NCBI RefSeq assembly: GCF_000381905.1 | Contig: NZ_KB907260.1 | Span: 62,001 to 126,000, forward strand | DNA: 64,000 nt | Source: Paenibacillus fonticola DSM 21315 | GTDB taxonomy: Bacteria > Bacillota > Bacilli > Paenibacillales > Paenibacillaceae | Direction of reading: 5' to 3' | In this document: in pieces, positions 11,586-21,162 of the stretch | Numbering within the stretch: position 1 is the first letter of the stretch | How the letters are laid out: every line of letters begins with the position of its first letter | Notes under the pieces: generated by a model | Database searches by the model: none | Told to the model about the DNA's origin: nothing | What the model saw: only the letters and a program-made list of their open reading frames with translations | Position numbers and translations under genes: made by a program

Positions 11586-11966
11586 TCATTTTGACCTGTT
11601 ATTCTTATTCCATGTCCCGGCAGCAAACAGCAGCCAACCGGCTATAAAACTAACTCCGCCGAGCGGAGTAACCGGCCCCAGCCATCTCCACCCGGTTACT
11701 GCCAGCAAATAAAGACTGCCAGAGAACAAAATAATGCCAAGCAGGAACAGCCCCGCTGACCATTGCAACTTGCGGCTGTCCCCCCATGTGCCTGCCGCTA
11801 AGGCGGCCAGGATCATTCCGGCTCCATGGATCATATGATATTGGACCCCTGTCTTATAAGCATCGATCGCATCTCCAATAATCGGCTCCAATACATGAGC
11901 TCCAAATGCGCCAAGGACAACGGCCAACAGCATTACGATGGCGCCCGCTCCTGCTATTCTTCTCAT
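11586..11966 (-). CDS. DUF423 family membrane protein (YwdK-like)
   Basis: A 126-residue integral membrane protein with four hydrophobic segments. It has the DUF423 pattern: an N-terminal 'GAGAIVMLLAVVLGAFGAHVL', then 'YHMIHGAGMILAAL', 'FLLGIILFSGSLYLL' and the C-terminal 'TPLGGVSFIAGWLLFA'. Bacterial members are widespread and mostly uncharacterised; YwdK of B. subtilis is one. ATG 11966 has a moderate GAGGGAT site. No operon partner is evident. Confidence 0.88.
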   Translation of the reverse strand: MRRIAGAGAIVMLLAVVLGAFGAHVLEPIIGDAIDAYKTGVQYHMIHGAGMILAALAAGTWGDSRKLQWSAGLFLLGIILFSGSLYLLAVTGWRWLGPVTPLGGVSFIAGWLLFAAGTWNKNNRSK

Positions 11967-12148
11967 CTTCTTCTATCCCTCCTGCAAATATTAACTATTA
12001 ACTAATAAACTTATTCTCTATCCTGCAAGCAAGCTATTTGCGTCCTCCCAAAAATGGCACTAAAATGAAATTTTCCTTGATTTTTTACTGAATTTATGGA
12101 AGATTATACGTTGATGCGAACTATATTCATAAAGGAGCTTGATTATTA

Positions 12149-12559
12149 ATGAACAATGAACCTGGGGCACAACCTGGCCCTTATTACGACAATGCAGTGC
12201 CATCCCAGCCATTAACCCGCTTAAAGCACTCCGGGCTTGGGATTACCTCATTCGTTATGAGTATTGTAGCACTATTAGGGTATTTCGTATCTATCTTTCT
12301 CATTATTGCCGCACTGGGGCAGGTTCTGGACGATCCAGCCCATATTGAAGCTGCGATGGTAGAGAGTCCTGCGGCCATTCTTGGTGTTCTCGCTATGATG
12401 GGGGCAGGATTGTTGAACTTGATTGCCCTCATTTTAGGCATTATCGGGCTTGTTATTAAAAATCGCAAAAAAGTTTTCGCGATTATTGGCACATGCTTAT
12501 CTTCAATTTCCGTAATTCTTATTATCGTATTGTACTTTATCGGTCTTTTGCAAATGTAA
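12149..12559 (+). CDS. small membrane protein, DUF4190-like layout
   Basis: A 136-residue protein with a proline-rich cytoplasmic N-terminus (residues 1-25) followed by three predicted membrane helices near 30-52, 76-98 and 108-132. The paired 'SGLGITSFVMSIVALLGYF' and 'GIIGLVIKNRKKVFAIIG' segments resemble small DUF4190-type membrane proteins. Function is unknown. ATG 12149 follows AAAGGAG. It is ended by the strong hairpin at 12569. Confidence 0.7.
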   Translation: MNNEPGAQPGPYYDNAVPSQPLTRLKHSGLGITSFVMSIVALLGYFVSIFLIIAALGQVLDDPAHIEAAMVESPAAILGVLAMMGAGLLNLIALILGIIGLVIKNRKKVFAIIGTCLSSISVILIIVLYFIGLLQM

Positions 12560-12568
12560 GTCTGCCAG

Positions 12569-12617
12569 ACAAATCGCCCCCACGTTAGATTCTTTTGTTC
12601 TCGCGGGGGCGATTTGT
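12569..12617 (+). terminator. terminator after the small membrane protein gene
   Basis: A 13-bp stem ACAAATCGCCCCC/GGGGGCGATTTGT begins 10 bases after the stop and is followed by TTGATAT. Confidence 0.8.
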
Positions 12618-12690
12618 TTGATATAGAGATGTTAAACGCTCCCGCTTTTTGATAAAATATAGCTGGACTATCGAATTTAAGGAGATACCT

Positions 12691-13545
12691 ATGGCACAAG
12701 TAAAAATTTTCGCGGATAGCACTTCCGATTTGCCGGCAGGCTGGGTCGATAAATATAATATCGGAATTATTCCGCTGTACGTAGTATTTGGTGACCAAAC
12801 GTACAGAGACGGCATCGATATTGCGCCCGTTGATATTTATGAAAGAGTCGCTGCCGCCGGTAGCCTGCCGAAGACGACGGCCCCCTCTCCCCAGGATTTC
12901 TTGGAAGCATTTGCACCTTGCGTGGAACAAGGGAATGACATCGTCTATATTAGCATTTCTTCCAGCCTATCCTCCACCTATCAAAATGCTCTTATTGCAG
13001 CCGGGGAATTTCCTGAAGGCCGTGTGCATGTCGTAGACTCATTGAATTTGTGCAGCGGTATCGGCTTGCTTGTCATGAAGGCAGTAAGAGCTGCAGAGCA
13101 AGGTTTGAGCGCGCAGCAGATCGTGGAACTGCTCGAGAAGGCCAGATCACTAGTGAGTACGGAATTTGTTATCGATACACTGGAATATTTGTACAAAGGC
13201 GGGCGCTGCTCAGGCATGCAAAACTTCATCGGCAGCTTGCTGCAAATCCGTCCCGTTCTGCGAGTCGTCGATGGAAGCATTATTCCTGCTTACAAAGTCC
13301 GCGGCAAGAAAGAGAAGGCAGTTCAGCAAATGCTCGATAACGCCCTTGCCAAAAAAGATCAAATGGACGATGATTTAATCATTGTAGCCCACACCCTTGC
13401 CGAAGACGAGGCTCGACGGCTAGCCGCTATTCTAAAAGAACAGGCCCCGGCCCGTGAAGTGGCGATTGCCGAAGCAGGCTGTGTCATTTCAAGCCATTGC
13501 GGCCCTCATACAGTAGCGATTATGTATATGAACAAACAGCACTAA
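12691..13545 (+). CDS. DegV family fatty-acid-binding protein (FakB-like), copy 1
   Basis: A 284-residue DegV-fold protein. Characterised members (FakB) hold a fatty acid while the kinase FakA phosphorylates its carboxyl group, feeding exogenous fatty acids into phospholipid synthesis. The family pattern is clear: 'KIFADSTSDLPAGW', 'PKTTAPSPQDFLEAF', 'ISISSSLSSTYQNA' and the terminal 'AGCVISSHCGPHTVAIMY'. The frame opens at 12649, but AAGGAGATA before ATG 12691 and the paralogue's start fix the N-terminus. A near-identical-length paralogue follows 46 bases later; no FakA kinase is in the window. Confidence 0.92.
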   Translation: MAQVKIFADSTSDLPAGWVDKYNIGIIPLYVVFGDQTYRDGIDIAPVDIYERVAAAGSLPKTTAPSPQDFLEAFAPCVEQGNDIVYISISSSLSSTYQNALIAAGEFPEGRVHVVDSLNLCSGIGLLVMKAVRAAEQGLSAQQIVELLEKARSLVSTEFVIDTLEYLYKGGRCSGMQNFIGSLLQIRPVLRVVDGSIIPAYKVRGKKEKAVQQMLDNALAKKDQMDDDLIIVAHTLAEDEARRLAAILKEQAPAREVAIAEAGCVISSHCGPHTVAIMYMNKQH

Positions 13546-13591
13546 ACTTTATTTTGAACCTGATAACCCGAATTTATTTGGAGGGATCACT

Positions 13592-14446
13592 TTGCGAAAG
13601 ATTAAAGTTTTTGCGGACAGCACCTGCGATCTGCCTGCTTCATGGATCGAGGAATATGATATCGGTCTCGTTCCGCTGTATGTAACGTTTGATGACGAAA
13701 CGTACAAGGATGGGGTCGATTTAACAACGCCGCAGTTATACAGCAAAGTAGCAAAGAGCGGACGTTTGCCCAAGACAGCAGCGCCATCTCCCGCCGATTT
13801 TATCCAAGCTTTCAACCCTGCAATCGAACAAGGACAGCAAGTGCTATACATAAGTCTGTCATCCGAGTTATCTTCCACTTACCAGAATGCCGTTATTGCT
13901 GCGGAGGAATTTGCTGAAGGACAGGTTACCGTTTTTGACTCACTTAACCTGTCTACTGGTATTGGATTGCTAGTCATGAAAGCTGTCAAAGCAGCTTCTG
14001 AAGGCAAGAGCGTCTCTGAGATTGTGGACTTGCTGGAGATGACAAGACCCTTGGTTGAAACGGAATTTGTCATCGACTCCCTTGACTACTTATATAAAGG
14101 CGGAAGATGCTCAGGGATGCAGAACCTCGTAGGCAGCCTGCTGAAAATTCGCCCGGTTATTAAAGTCATTGATGGCAAAATGACTCCGGTCGCGAAAATT
14201 CGCGGCAGCCGGGAGAAAGTGCTCGAACAGCTCGTTGAAAATGCGCTAAGCAAGACAGCAGATATGGATAATGATCTTGTATTTATTACGCATTCCTTAG
14301 CTGATGACGATGCCGCTTCACTGCAGCGAATATTGCAATCGAAAACGCAGGCCCGAGAGGTCGCGATATCCGACGCAGGCTGCGTCATATCGAGCCATTG
14401 CGGCGCCAAGACCATCGGCATTTTATATACTAAAGCATTACAATAA
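13592..14446 (+). CDS. DegV family fatty-acid-binding protein (FakB-like), copy 2
   Basis: This 284-residue protein is the same length as the preceding gene and similar to it throughout, so it is a tandem duplicate. Motifs match: 'KVFADSTCDLPASW', 'PKTAAPSPADFIQAF', 'ISLSSELSSTYQNA' and 'GCVISSHCGAKTIGILY'. It starts with TTG at 13592, nine bases after a GAGGGA site. In species studied, paired FakB proteins differ in preference for saturated or unsaturated acyl chains; that division of labour is only inferred here. A terminator follows at 14470. Confidence 0.92.
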   Translation: MRKIKVFADSTCDLPASWIEEYDIGLVPLYVTFDDETYKDGVDLTTPQLYSKVAKSGRLPKTAAPSPADFIQAFNPAIEQGQQVLYISLSSELSSTYQNAVIAAEEFAEGQVTVFDSLNLSTGIGLLVMKAVKAASEGKSVSEIVDLLEMTRPLVETEFVIDSLDYLYKGGRCSGMQNLVGSLLKIRPVIKVIDGKMTPVAKIRGSREKVLEQLVENALSKTADMDNDLVFITHSLADDDAASLQRILQSKTQAREVAISDAGCVISSHCGAKTIGILYTKALQ

Positions 14447-14469
14447 CACCTTGCTCATCTGGAAAAATC

Positions 14470-14502
14470 AAGCCGGCGATCGCTTCTTTGCTTCGCCGGC
14501 TT
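14470..14502. terminator. convergent terminator hairpin
   Basis: A 10-bp stem AAGCCGGCGA/TCGCCGGCTT lies between the second degV-like gene and the convergent hybrid kinase gene. Confidence 0.7.
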
Positions 14503-14530
14503 GCCACATGTTCTCAAAAAATTGTTATGA

Positions 14531-17500
14531 CTACCGCTTGCCAATTTTTACGCTCCACTCGTCCAGCAGCCTGGAAACCTCCTGTATACGAAGCGGCTTC
14601 CGCAAAAATCCCGACATGCCGCTGGCTAGGCAGCGCTCTCGCTGCTCCCCAATCACGCCGCTGCTGCTCATGCCGATGATGATTGGCATTTGCTCGACCG
14701 GAGCCCATTGCCTTATTAAGCGGGCAGCTTTAATCCCGTCCATAACGGGCATCTCTATGTCCATAAATACTAAATCGTAAGCCTGGGAAGCTACAGCCTC
14801 AACCGCTTCCACCCCGTTATGGGCCACATCCGGAGCATATCCGAGCTTCTGAAGCATTTGCACAAAAATTTGGCAGTTCACTGGATGGTCCTCTGCGACG
14901 AGCAAAGACAGCCTTGCTTCCCCGCTGTCCGCATGTTCCAGCGCTGCAGCTCCAGCAGAGGTGTTCTCCGCTTCTGTATAGTGAGTGAGTGACTTCTGCT
15001 CGTTAAAGGACGCGGCATCATCGCCGCCAAGCTGTTCATGCCATTCATTCCATTCACTCCGCTCATGCCGTTCAAGGTCATCTCCCTTACCGCCATCATC
15101 CTCTTCCCGCATGCCGCTGATAAGCGTAAAGCGGAACGTTGAGCCTTGGCCTTCCATGCTCTCGGCCATAATTGTTCCTCCCATCAGCTCCACCATTTTT
15201 TTGCAAATCGCCAGCCCCAATCCGGTCCCCCCATATTTTCGGTTAATGATGGGATGAACTTGGGAAAAAGATTGAAACAGCTTTTCCTGCTGATCTTCCG
15301 GAATGCCGATCCCCGTATCCGTAACGCTGATTTCCAGCAGTGCAGCCGAAGGTGTTTCTGCCTCTTTCCTCGCTGCAGTAATCCTAATTTGGCCCTCCTC
15401 CGTAAATTTCAAGGCATTGCCGACCAAGTTAACGAGGATTTGTCGCAGCCGCACGGGATCACTTACGATCAAATCAGGCACTTCCGGCGCAATCTCGTAA
15501 GTTAAGGCAATATTTTTCTTGTCTGCACCGGGCAGAAATAACTCGACAACGCTGGATATACAGGACTCCAATTCAAACAGTTCGAATTCAAGCGCCAGCT
15601 TGCCCGCTTCGATCTTGCTGAAATCCAGCACATCATTCAAAATGGCCAGCAGTTCATAGCTGCTGCTCGAAATGATGTCAGCATAATAGCGCTGCTCGTC
15701 GTTCAGCTCCGTCGCTAACAGCAAGTCCGTCATGCCGATCACACCGTTCATCGGGGTGCGGATTTCATGGCTCATCATAGCCAAAAATTCTGACTTAGCC
15801 AGCGCGGCCCTTTCCGCCGACTCTTTGGCACGCAAAATTTCCCGCTCTCCTGTAATATCGCGAAATACGACGACTGCCCCGACAATTTGCCCTCTTTCGG
15901 CCATCGGGCTTACTGAATACTCCACCAGGAAGCTGGAGCCATCCCTTCTCCAGAACACGTCCTCATTTCCCGAGCGGGGAATTCCGTCATATATCGTTTG
16001 CATAATGGGACACTGCTCAGGAGAATAGTCCATTCCTCCGCTCGTAGTATGGTGAATCAGTGAATGATTGGCTAGTCCGATAAATTCGGCTTGTTCATAA
16101 CCGAGCATATCTGCAGCCGCTTTATTGATAAATACCGTGCTCCCGTTTTCATCCAGCCCATAGATCCCTTCGGATACCGAACCTAAAATGAGCGAATGCA
16201 AGTAGCTAAGCTTCTCAATTTGCTCCACGTAACGCTTTCTCTCTGTAATATCGTTGGCTAATCCGTACACACCGACGACGCACTTATCGACCATGATCGG
16301 CACATTGGTCACCGCGATTTCAATTTTGGTTCCATCCCTCTGAATCACCACGGTCTCATAGGTTTGCGGCTTCCCTTCCTTCGCCATTTCAAAATGGCGC
16401 TCCGTCTTGGACAGCTCCGCCGGATCAATAAGATCATGAAAGCTCATATTCGTCAGTTCTTCCTTGCCATACCCCGTCAACGATTCAAAATTTGAATTAA
16501 GCGTTAAATAAGAGCCGTAAAGATCCATAGAGTAAACACTGGCAGGACTATATTCAAACAAAGACTTGTACCGCTGCTGGCTTTCCTGAAGCCGCCGTTC
16601 ACTTTCCTTACGCTCGGTTACATCCCTGGAGATGACAATCATCTCTTCTATTTCTCCAGTCAATTGATCGTAACGGTATCTGCCCGTACTCTCAAACCAA
16701 ATATACCGGCTGTCTTTACAGCGAATACGATAAGTAATCGTATATACTGTCCGAGATTTCAGTCTTGCCTCCAAATCATTCCTCACGACAGCAATATCTT
16801 CAGGATGAATAAAATCATATACGCTTCTCCCTATCATCTCCTCCGGTTCATAACCAAGCAAAGTAACGGACGACTGGGAAGTGAATAAATAAACCGCTTC
16901 TTTGTCCGCCGTGTGCCGGGAAATCAAATCCATCGAGTATTCGGAGATAAGCCGGAACTGCCGCTCGCTCTCCCGGAGGGCGGCCTCAATTTTCTGCCGT
17001 TCGGTAATATCCTGGACAATACCAATAACCCTTACAGGCTCGCCTGCCTTATTCTTCTCGATCGTCGCTTGGGAACGGATCACTTGCAGCTCATCGGATT
17101 CTAGCACTAGCCGGTATACGATCTCGAACGGAATGCCTTGCTCTATACTGCGCATCGCCCCTTCTACAATCGGGATATCCACAGGGTGAACCTGCTTATA
17201 GAGCGCTTTATTCATTTCTTGCAAGGAATGAAACTTTTGACGAAATATACGATTGAATTCCGCAGAGCTTGAAAACCGGCCATGGATCAAATCTACATCC
17301 CAAGAGCCAATAACCGCTAATCTTTGCGCCTGCGCCAACGTCTGCTCACTTTTGCGCAGCTTCATTTCCGTCTGCTGACGAGCTGTCACATCCCTTGCAA
17401 TAGCAAGAACCTTGCTTGCCTTTCCTTGACTGTCATATATTTTCTGAATTTTTGTTTCAACCCAGACTTCCCTTCCGTCTTTATGCCGCAGCATATCGAT

Positions 17501-18127
17501 CAGCAAGGAACGATCAGAGCTCCAGCTGTCTTCTGCGAGCTTGCCTTCGCGCTGGAGGATCAGATGCTGAAGGTTTGTTCCAATCAGTTCCTGCGGATCA
17601 TATCCAAGCAGCTTGCGAACAGCTGGCGATACCGACAGGCAAATACCCTGCATATCTGTAAAAGCAATTACATCCTGCGCATGGGTAGTTACAAGCTCAT
17701 ATAATCTTTGCGACTGCTCCAAGCTTTTCTTTACGGCATTAGCCTCGGTAATGTCCTTGGACATCGAATAGACACCGATGACTTCATTGCCGTGCATGAT
17801 TGGCACATAGGTTACGCTGACATCGCGGATTTGCCCATTCTTATGCTTGAAGGAAATTTCGAAGCTTCCGGACTCTCCTTCCAGCGCCCGCCTGAAACAC
17901 TCCTCCTTCAGTTTCCTGCCATGTTCGCAGAATAGCAGATCAAGCGGCAGCTTTACAAATTGTTCAGGCAGGTATCCCGTAATTTTCTCGGTCGCCGGGT
18001 TAGCAGCCATATAATTCCCTTCCACATCAATGACACAAATGGCATCGGGGTGATGTTCGTACAATGATTTGTACGTTCCCCCTTCTGATAGTAATTGACG
18101 AAGTAGTCCATTTTTATCGCTGATCAC
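14531..18127 (-). CDS. soluble multi-PAS hybrid histidine kinase with C-terminal receiver
   Basis: A 1198-residue cytoplasmic sensor kinase with no membrane helix. Six PAS units can be counted, beginning near residues 14, 140, 265, 390, 515 and 645, each with the 'LGYEPEEMIG'-like turn. Then come HisKA with His787 in 'MMSHEIRTPMNG', an ATPase domain ('GTGLGLAICKKMVELMGG') and, after a charged linker, a receiver with phospho-acceptor Asp1123 in 'LVFMDIEMPVMDG'. It starts at GTG 18127 behind AAGGAG. There is no response regulator or output gene beside it, so the receiver probably hands phosphate to a separate phosphotransfer protein. Ligands of the PAS units are unknown. Confidence 0.93.
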   Translation of the reverse strand: MISDKNGLLRQLLSEGGTYKSLYEHHPDAICVIDVEGNYMAANPATEKITGYLPEQFVKLPLDLLFCEHGRKLKEECFRRALEGESGSFEISFKHKNGQIRDVSVTYVPIMHGNEVIGVYSMSKDITEANAVKKSLEQSQRLYELVTTHAQDVIAFTDMQGICLSVSPAVRKLLGYDPQELIGTNLQHLILQREGKLAEDSWSSDRSLLIDMLRHKDGREVWVETKIQKIYDSQGKASKVLAIARDVTARQQTEMKLRKSEQTLAQAQRLAVIGSWDVDLIHGRFSSSAEFNRIFRQKFHSLQEMNKALYKQVHPVDIPIVEGAMRSIEQGIPFEIVYRLVLESDELQVIRSQATIEKNKAGEPVRVIGIVQDITERQKIEAALRESERQFRLISEYSMDLISRHTADKEAVYLFTSQSSVTLLGYEPEEMIGRSVYDFIHPEDIAVVRNDLEARLKSRTVYTITYRIRCKDSRYIWFESTGRYRYDQLTGEIEEMIVISRDVTERKESERRLQESQQRYKSLFEYSPASVYSMDLYGSYLTLNSNFESLTGYGKEELTNMSFHDLIDPAELSKTERHFEMAKEGKPQTYETVVIQRDGTKIEIAVTNVPIMVDKCVVGVYGLANDITERKRYVEQIEKLSYLHSLILGSVSEGIYGLDENGSTVFINKAAADMLGYEQAEFIGLANHSLIHHTTSGGMDYSPEQCPIMQTIYDGIPRSGNEDVFWRRDGSSFLVEYSVSPMAERGQIVGAVVVFRDITGEREILRAKESAERAALAKSEFLAMMSHEIRTPMNGVIGMTDLLLATELNDEQRYYADIISSSSYELLAILNDVLDFSKIEAGKLALEFELFELESCISSVVELFLPGADKKNIALTYEIAPEVPDLIVSDPVRLRQILVNLVGNALKFTEEGQIRITAARKEAETPSAALLEISVTDTGIGIPEDQQEKLFQSFSQVHPIINRKYGGTGLGLAICKKMVELMGGTIMAESMEGQGSTFRFTLISGMREEDDGGKGDDLERHERSEWNEWHEQLGGDDAASFNEQKSLTHYTEAENTSAGAAALEHADSGEARLSLLVAEDHPVNCQIFVQMLQKLGYAPDVAHNGVEAVEAVASQAYDLVFMDIEMPVMDGIKAARLIRQWAPVEQMPIIIGMSSSGVIGEQRERCLASGMSGFLRKPLRIQEVSRLLDEWSVKIGKR

Positions 18128-18264
18128 AGTGAGGGCTCCTTTTTAAACTGTTGTTTTCCAATGTAATAATTCTAACCGATTCTGCATACGTAGGACAGGG
18201 TCCCTGCGCCTATGCCTGCCACGCCTTGTCAACTATGGATTCCTTTTGGAATCAGCGATGCCCT

Positions 18265-18287
18265 TCACATATCATTCCCTCATGTGA
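18265..18287 (+). promoter_or_regulatory. inverted repeat upstream of yhbH
   Basis: TCACAT and ATGTGA are separated by 11 bases, followed by AATATACTT. The arrangement gives a poor match to a SigE promoter (ATATC, spacer, AATATACT). SigE control would fit the gene family but the sites are weak. Confidence 0.25.
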
Positions 18288-18349
18288 ATATACTTTAATT
18301 ACATCCACGCTCACCGCTCAGGAACAATTTGAATGGGAGGTGCACCATC

Positions 18350-19513
18350 ATGTCCTATACACCAGACCCGTACACGTTCATCGTCTCCAAAGAAGATTGG
18401 TCATTGCACCGCAAAGGCTACCAGGATCAGCAGCGGCATCAGGAAAAAGTACGGGATGTCATCAGACAGAATCTTCCGGATCTGATTACCGAGGAGAGCA
18501 TAATTATGTCCGACGGTAAAGGGGTCATTAAAGTCCCGCTCCGCAATTTGGAGGAATACCGGTTTATTCATAACTATCAAAAGCATAAGCACGTAGGGCA
18601 AGGGAACGGAGACAGCAAAGTAGGAGATATTCTTGCGGAAGACAAACCAAAAGAGGAAGGCAAAGGGGGGAAAGCAGGCAACAAGGCGGGGGAGGACATT
18701 ATTGAAACGGAAATCAGCATTGAGGATTTGGAGGAAATGCTGTTTGCGGAGCTTGAGCTTCCCTTTATGGAGGAAAAGGATAAAAAAGATCTGGAAACGA
18801 TCGCGGTCCGCTTTAACGATGTCCGCAAAAAAGGCCTCATGTCCAATATCGACAAGAAGCGTACCATCCTCGAAAACCTGCGTCGCAATGCTACATCGGG
18901 CTCCCCCGGAATCCATGGCATTTCGCCGGATGATTTACGCTACAAAACGTGGGAGGATGTCGCCGTTCCCAGATCAAGCGCCGTCATAATAGCGATGATG
19001 GACACTTCGGGATCGATGGGGAACTTTGAGAAATATTGCGCCAGAAGCTTCTTCTTTTGGATGACCCGTTTTCTCAGACGCCAGTACGAAAAAGTAGAAA
19101 TCGTATTTCTTGCCCATCATACGGAGGCAAAGGAAGTCACCGAGGAGGAATTTTTCACCCGGGGCGAAAGCGGCGGCACCATCTGTTCCTCCGTCTATCA
19201 AAAAGCGCTGGAAATCATTGATGCCCGCTATCCTTCAGCCAGCTATAACATCTATCCTTTTCATTTCTCGGACGGTGACAATTTAACCTCTGACAACGAG
19301 CGCTGCATCAGACTGATCGGCGAACTGCTGGGGCGCTGCAACATGTTCGGATATGGCGAAGTTAACCAGTATAACCGGGGAAGCACCCTGATGTCGGCAT
19401 ACCGCCACATCAAGCTTGAGCGATTCATGCATTATGTTATTAAAGAAAAGGGTGAAGTATATGCCGCGTTAAAGCGATTTTTTCATAAACAGGAAGGAGG
19501 GAGCGGGAGTTGA
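18350..19513 (+). CDS. yhbH: YhbH, sporulation-associated DUF444 protein
   Basis: A 387-residue DUF444 (UPF0229) protein. In spore formers it is co-expressed with prkA and spoVR and is needed for normal sporulation; the biochemical role is unresolved. Seen here: a charged N-terminal half with '[18 protein letters not shown]', and a C-terminal von Willebrand A-like domain with the metal-site motif 'MMDTSGSMG' and '[16 protein letters not shown]'. The start is ATG 18350 behind GGGAGGTG. It overlaps spoVR by four bases. Confidence 0.93.
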   Translation: MSYTPDPYTFIVSKEDWSLHRKGYQDQQRHQEKVRDVIRQNLPDLITEESIIMSDGKGVIKVPLRNLEEYRFIHNYQKHKHVGQGNGDSKVGDILAEDKPKEEGKGGKAGNKAGEDIIETEISIEDLEEMLFAELELPFMEEKDKKDLETIAVRFNDVRKKGLMSNIDKKRTILENLRRNATSGSPGIHGISPDDLRYKTWEDVAVPRSSAVIIAMMDTSGSMGNFEKYCARSFFFWMTRFLRRQYEKVEIVFLAHHTEAKEVTEEEFFTRGESGGTICSSVYQKALEIIDARYPSASYNIYPFHFSDGDNLTSDNERCIRLIGELLGRCNMFGYGEVNQYNRGSTLMSAYRHIKLERFMHYVIKEKGEVYAALKRFFHKQEGGSGS

Positions 19514-20958
19514 GCGGTGAAATGGAGCAGCTGGAATACGCCATTGCAGAAATTACAGAAATCGCGTCCGGCCTCGGCCTGGATCATTATCCGATGCGTT
19601 ATGAAATATGTCCGGCGGACATCATTTATACTTTCGGCGCGTACGGGATGCCAACTCGCTTCAGCCATTGGAGCTTCGGCAAAATTTTTAATAAAATGAA
19701 GCTGCAGTACGATCTGGGATTAAGTAAAATTTATGAGCTGGTCATCAACTCCAACCCCTGTTATGCCTTCCTGCTGGAGGGCAACTCCCTCATTCAAAAC
19801 AAGCTTATCGTAGCTCATGTACTGGCTCACAGCGATTTCTTCAAAAATAATGTACGTTTCTCGGCAACGAATCGGAACATGGTCGAAAGCATGTCAGCAA
19901 CCGCCGAGCGCATCAGCCAATATGAGCTCATCTACGGCGCGCAAACGGTAGAGGCTTTCATCGACGCTGTGCTCGCTATCCAAGAGCATGTGGATCCGCA
20001 GTTAATCAAGCCTCATCGCTACGACAAACGGCAGCAGACAGAGGAAAAAATACGCAGAGCCAAGCAAGCAAACCAGCAGACGGAACGAGGCGGGCGAAGC
20101 GGTCACTATGATGATCTTTGGGCGCTGGAGCTCCATGACGATACGGCGGTGCAGGAAGGTCAGACCGCCGCTGCAAGCTTCCCCCCTGAGCCTGAAAAGG
20201 ATGTTATGTGGTTCATTCAGGAGTATTCCGAAGCTTTGGAGGATTGGCAGCGGGATATTATGAGTATGCTGAGGGAGGAAATGCTCTATTTCTGGCCGCA
20301 AATGGAAACGAAGATCATGAATGAGGGCTGGGCCTCCTACTGGCACCAACGCATTTTACGCGAATTGGATCTGACGAGCGACGAAGCTGTGGAATACGCC
20401 AAGCTCAATGCCTCGGTAGTCCAGCCCTCCCGCCACAGCTTGAATCCCTATTATATAGGACTAAAAATATTTGAAGATATTGAACGCCGCTGGGACCAGC
20501 CGACCCCAGAAGAGCAGCGCCGATTCGGACGGGAGCCTGGCAAAGGCAGAGAGAAAATATTCGAAGTGCGCGAGCTGGACTCCGACGTCTCCTTCCTCCG
20601 CAGTTATTTGACGAAGGAGCTCGTTCGTGATTTGGACTTATACATTTTTGAAAAGCAGGGTCCGGAATGGAAAATTACCGATAAGGCGTGGGAAAATGTG
20701 CGGGATCAGCTGGTTGAGTCACGAATTAACGGCGGTGCGCCATATATCGTCGTTCAAGACGGCAACTATAACCGTGCCGGTGAGCTCGTGCTTAAGCATC
20801 AATATGAAGGCATTGAACTGGATTTGAAATACCTTGAAAGAACGTTGCCTTATGTTCATCTATTATGGGGGCGTATGGTTCACTTGGAAAGTGTGGTCGA
20901 GGACAAAAAGGCGATATTCAGCTACGACGGGCAGAAACATTACAGGAAGCTGATTTGA
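19510..20958 (+). CDS. spoVR: SpoVR family protein
   Basis: A 482-residue member of the SpoVR family, linked to spore cortex formation in Bacillus and widespread with unknown biochemistry. Conserved blocks are present: '[20 protein letters not shown]', '[11 protein letters not shown]', '[20 protein letters not shown]' and a C-terminal '[20 protein letters not shown]'. It begins with TTG 19510 inside the yhbH stop (TTGA overlap) and has AGGAGGG upstream, so it is coupled to yhbH. Usually prkA precedes this pair; here prkA is 1.4 kb away on the other strand. Confidence 0.95.
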   Translation: MSGEMEQLEYAIAEITEIASGLGLDHYPMRYEICPADIIYTFGAYGMPTRFSHWSFGKIFNKMKLQYDLGLSKIYELVINSNPCYAFLLEGNSLIQNKLIVAHVLAHSDFFKNNVRFSATNRNMVESMSATAERISQYELIYGAQTVEAFIDAVLAIQEHVDPQLIKPHRYDKRQQTEEKIRRAKQANQQTERGGRSGHYDDLWALELHDDTAVQEGQTAAASFPPEPEKDVMWFIQEYSEALEDWQRDIMSMLREEMLYFWPQMETKIMNEGWASYWHQRILRELDLTSDEAVEYAKLNASVVQPSRHSLNPYYIGLKIFEDIERRWDQPTPEEQRRFGREPGKGREKIFEVRELDSDVSFLRSYLTKELVRDLDLYIFEKQGPEWKITDKAWENVRDQLVESRINGGAPYIVVQDGNYNRAGELVLKHQYEGIELDLKYLERTLPYVHLLWGRMVHLESVVEDKKAIFSYDGQKHYRKLI

Positions 20959-20966
20959 GAATAAGA

Positions 20967-20999
20967 AATAGACCCGGATACAGCAGCACCGGGTCTATT
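20967..20999 (+). terminator. terminator of yhbH-spoVR
   Basis: An 11-bp perfect stem AATAGACCCGG/CCGGGTCTATT begins eight bases after the spoVR stop. Confidence 0.8.
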
Positions 21000-21162
21000 T
21001 CCTGAAATATAGAGCTGACATTTCGCCAGTTTCAAGACTGTATTTCATACCGTGCGCAACTCCCTGCGCGCGGTTTTCGCTGCATGACGGCGGCTGGCCG
21101 ACTACTGGAGCTATGCTTCTGCCACCCATGGCTTACAATCTATTGTCTACTCTGTCACCGCA

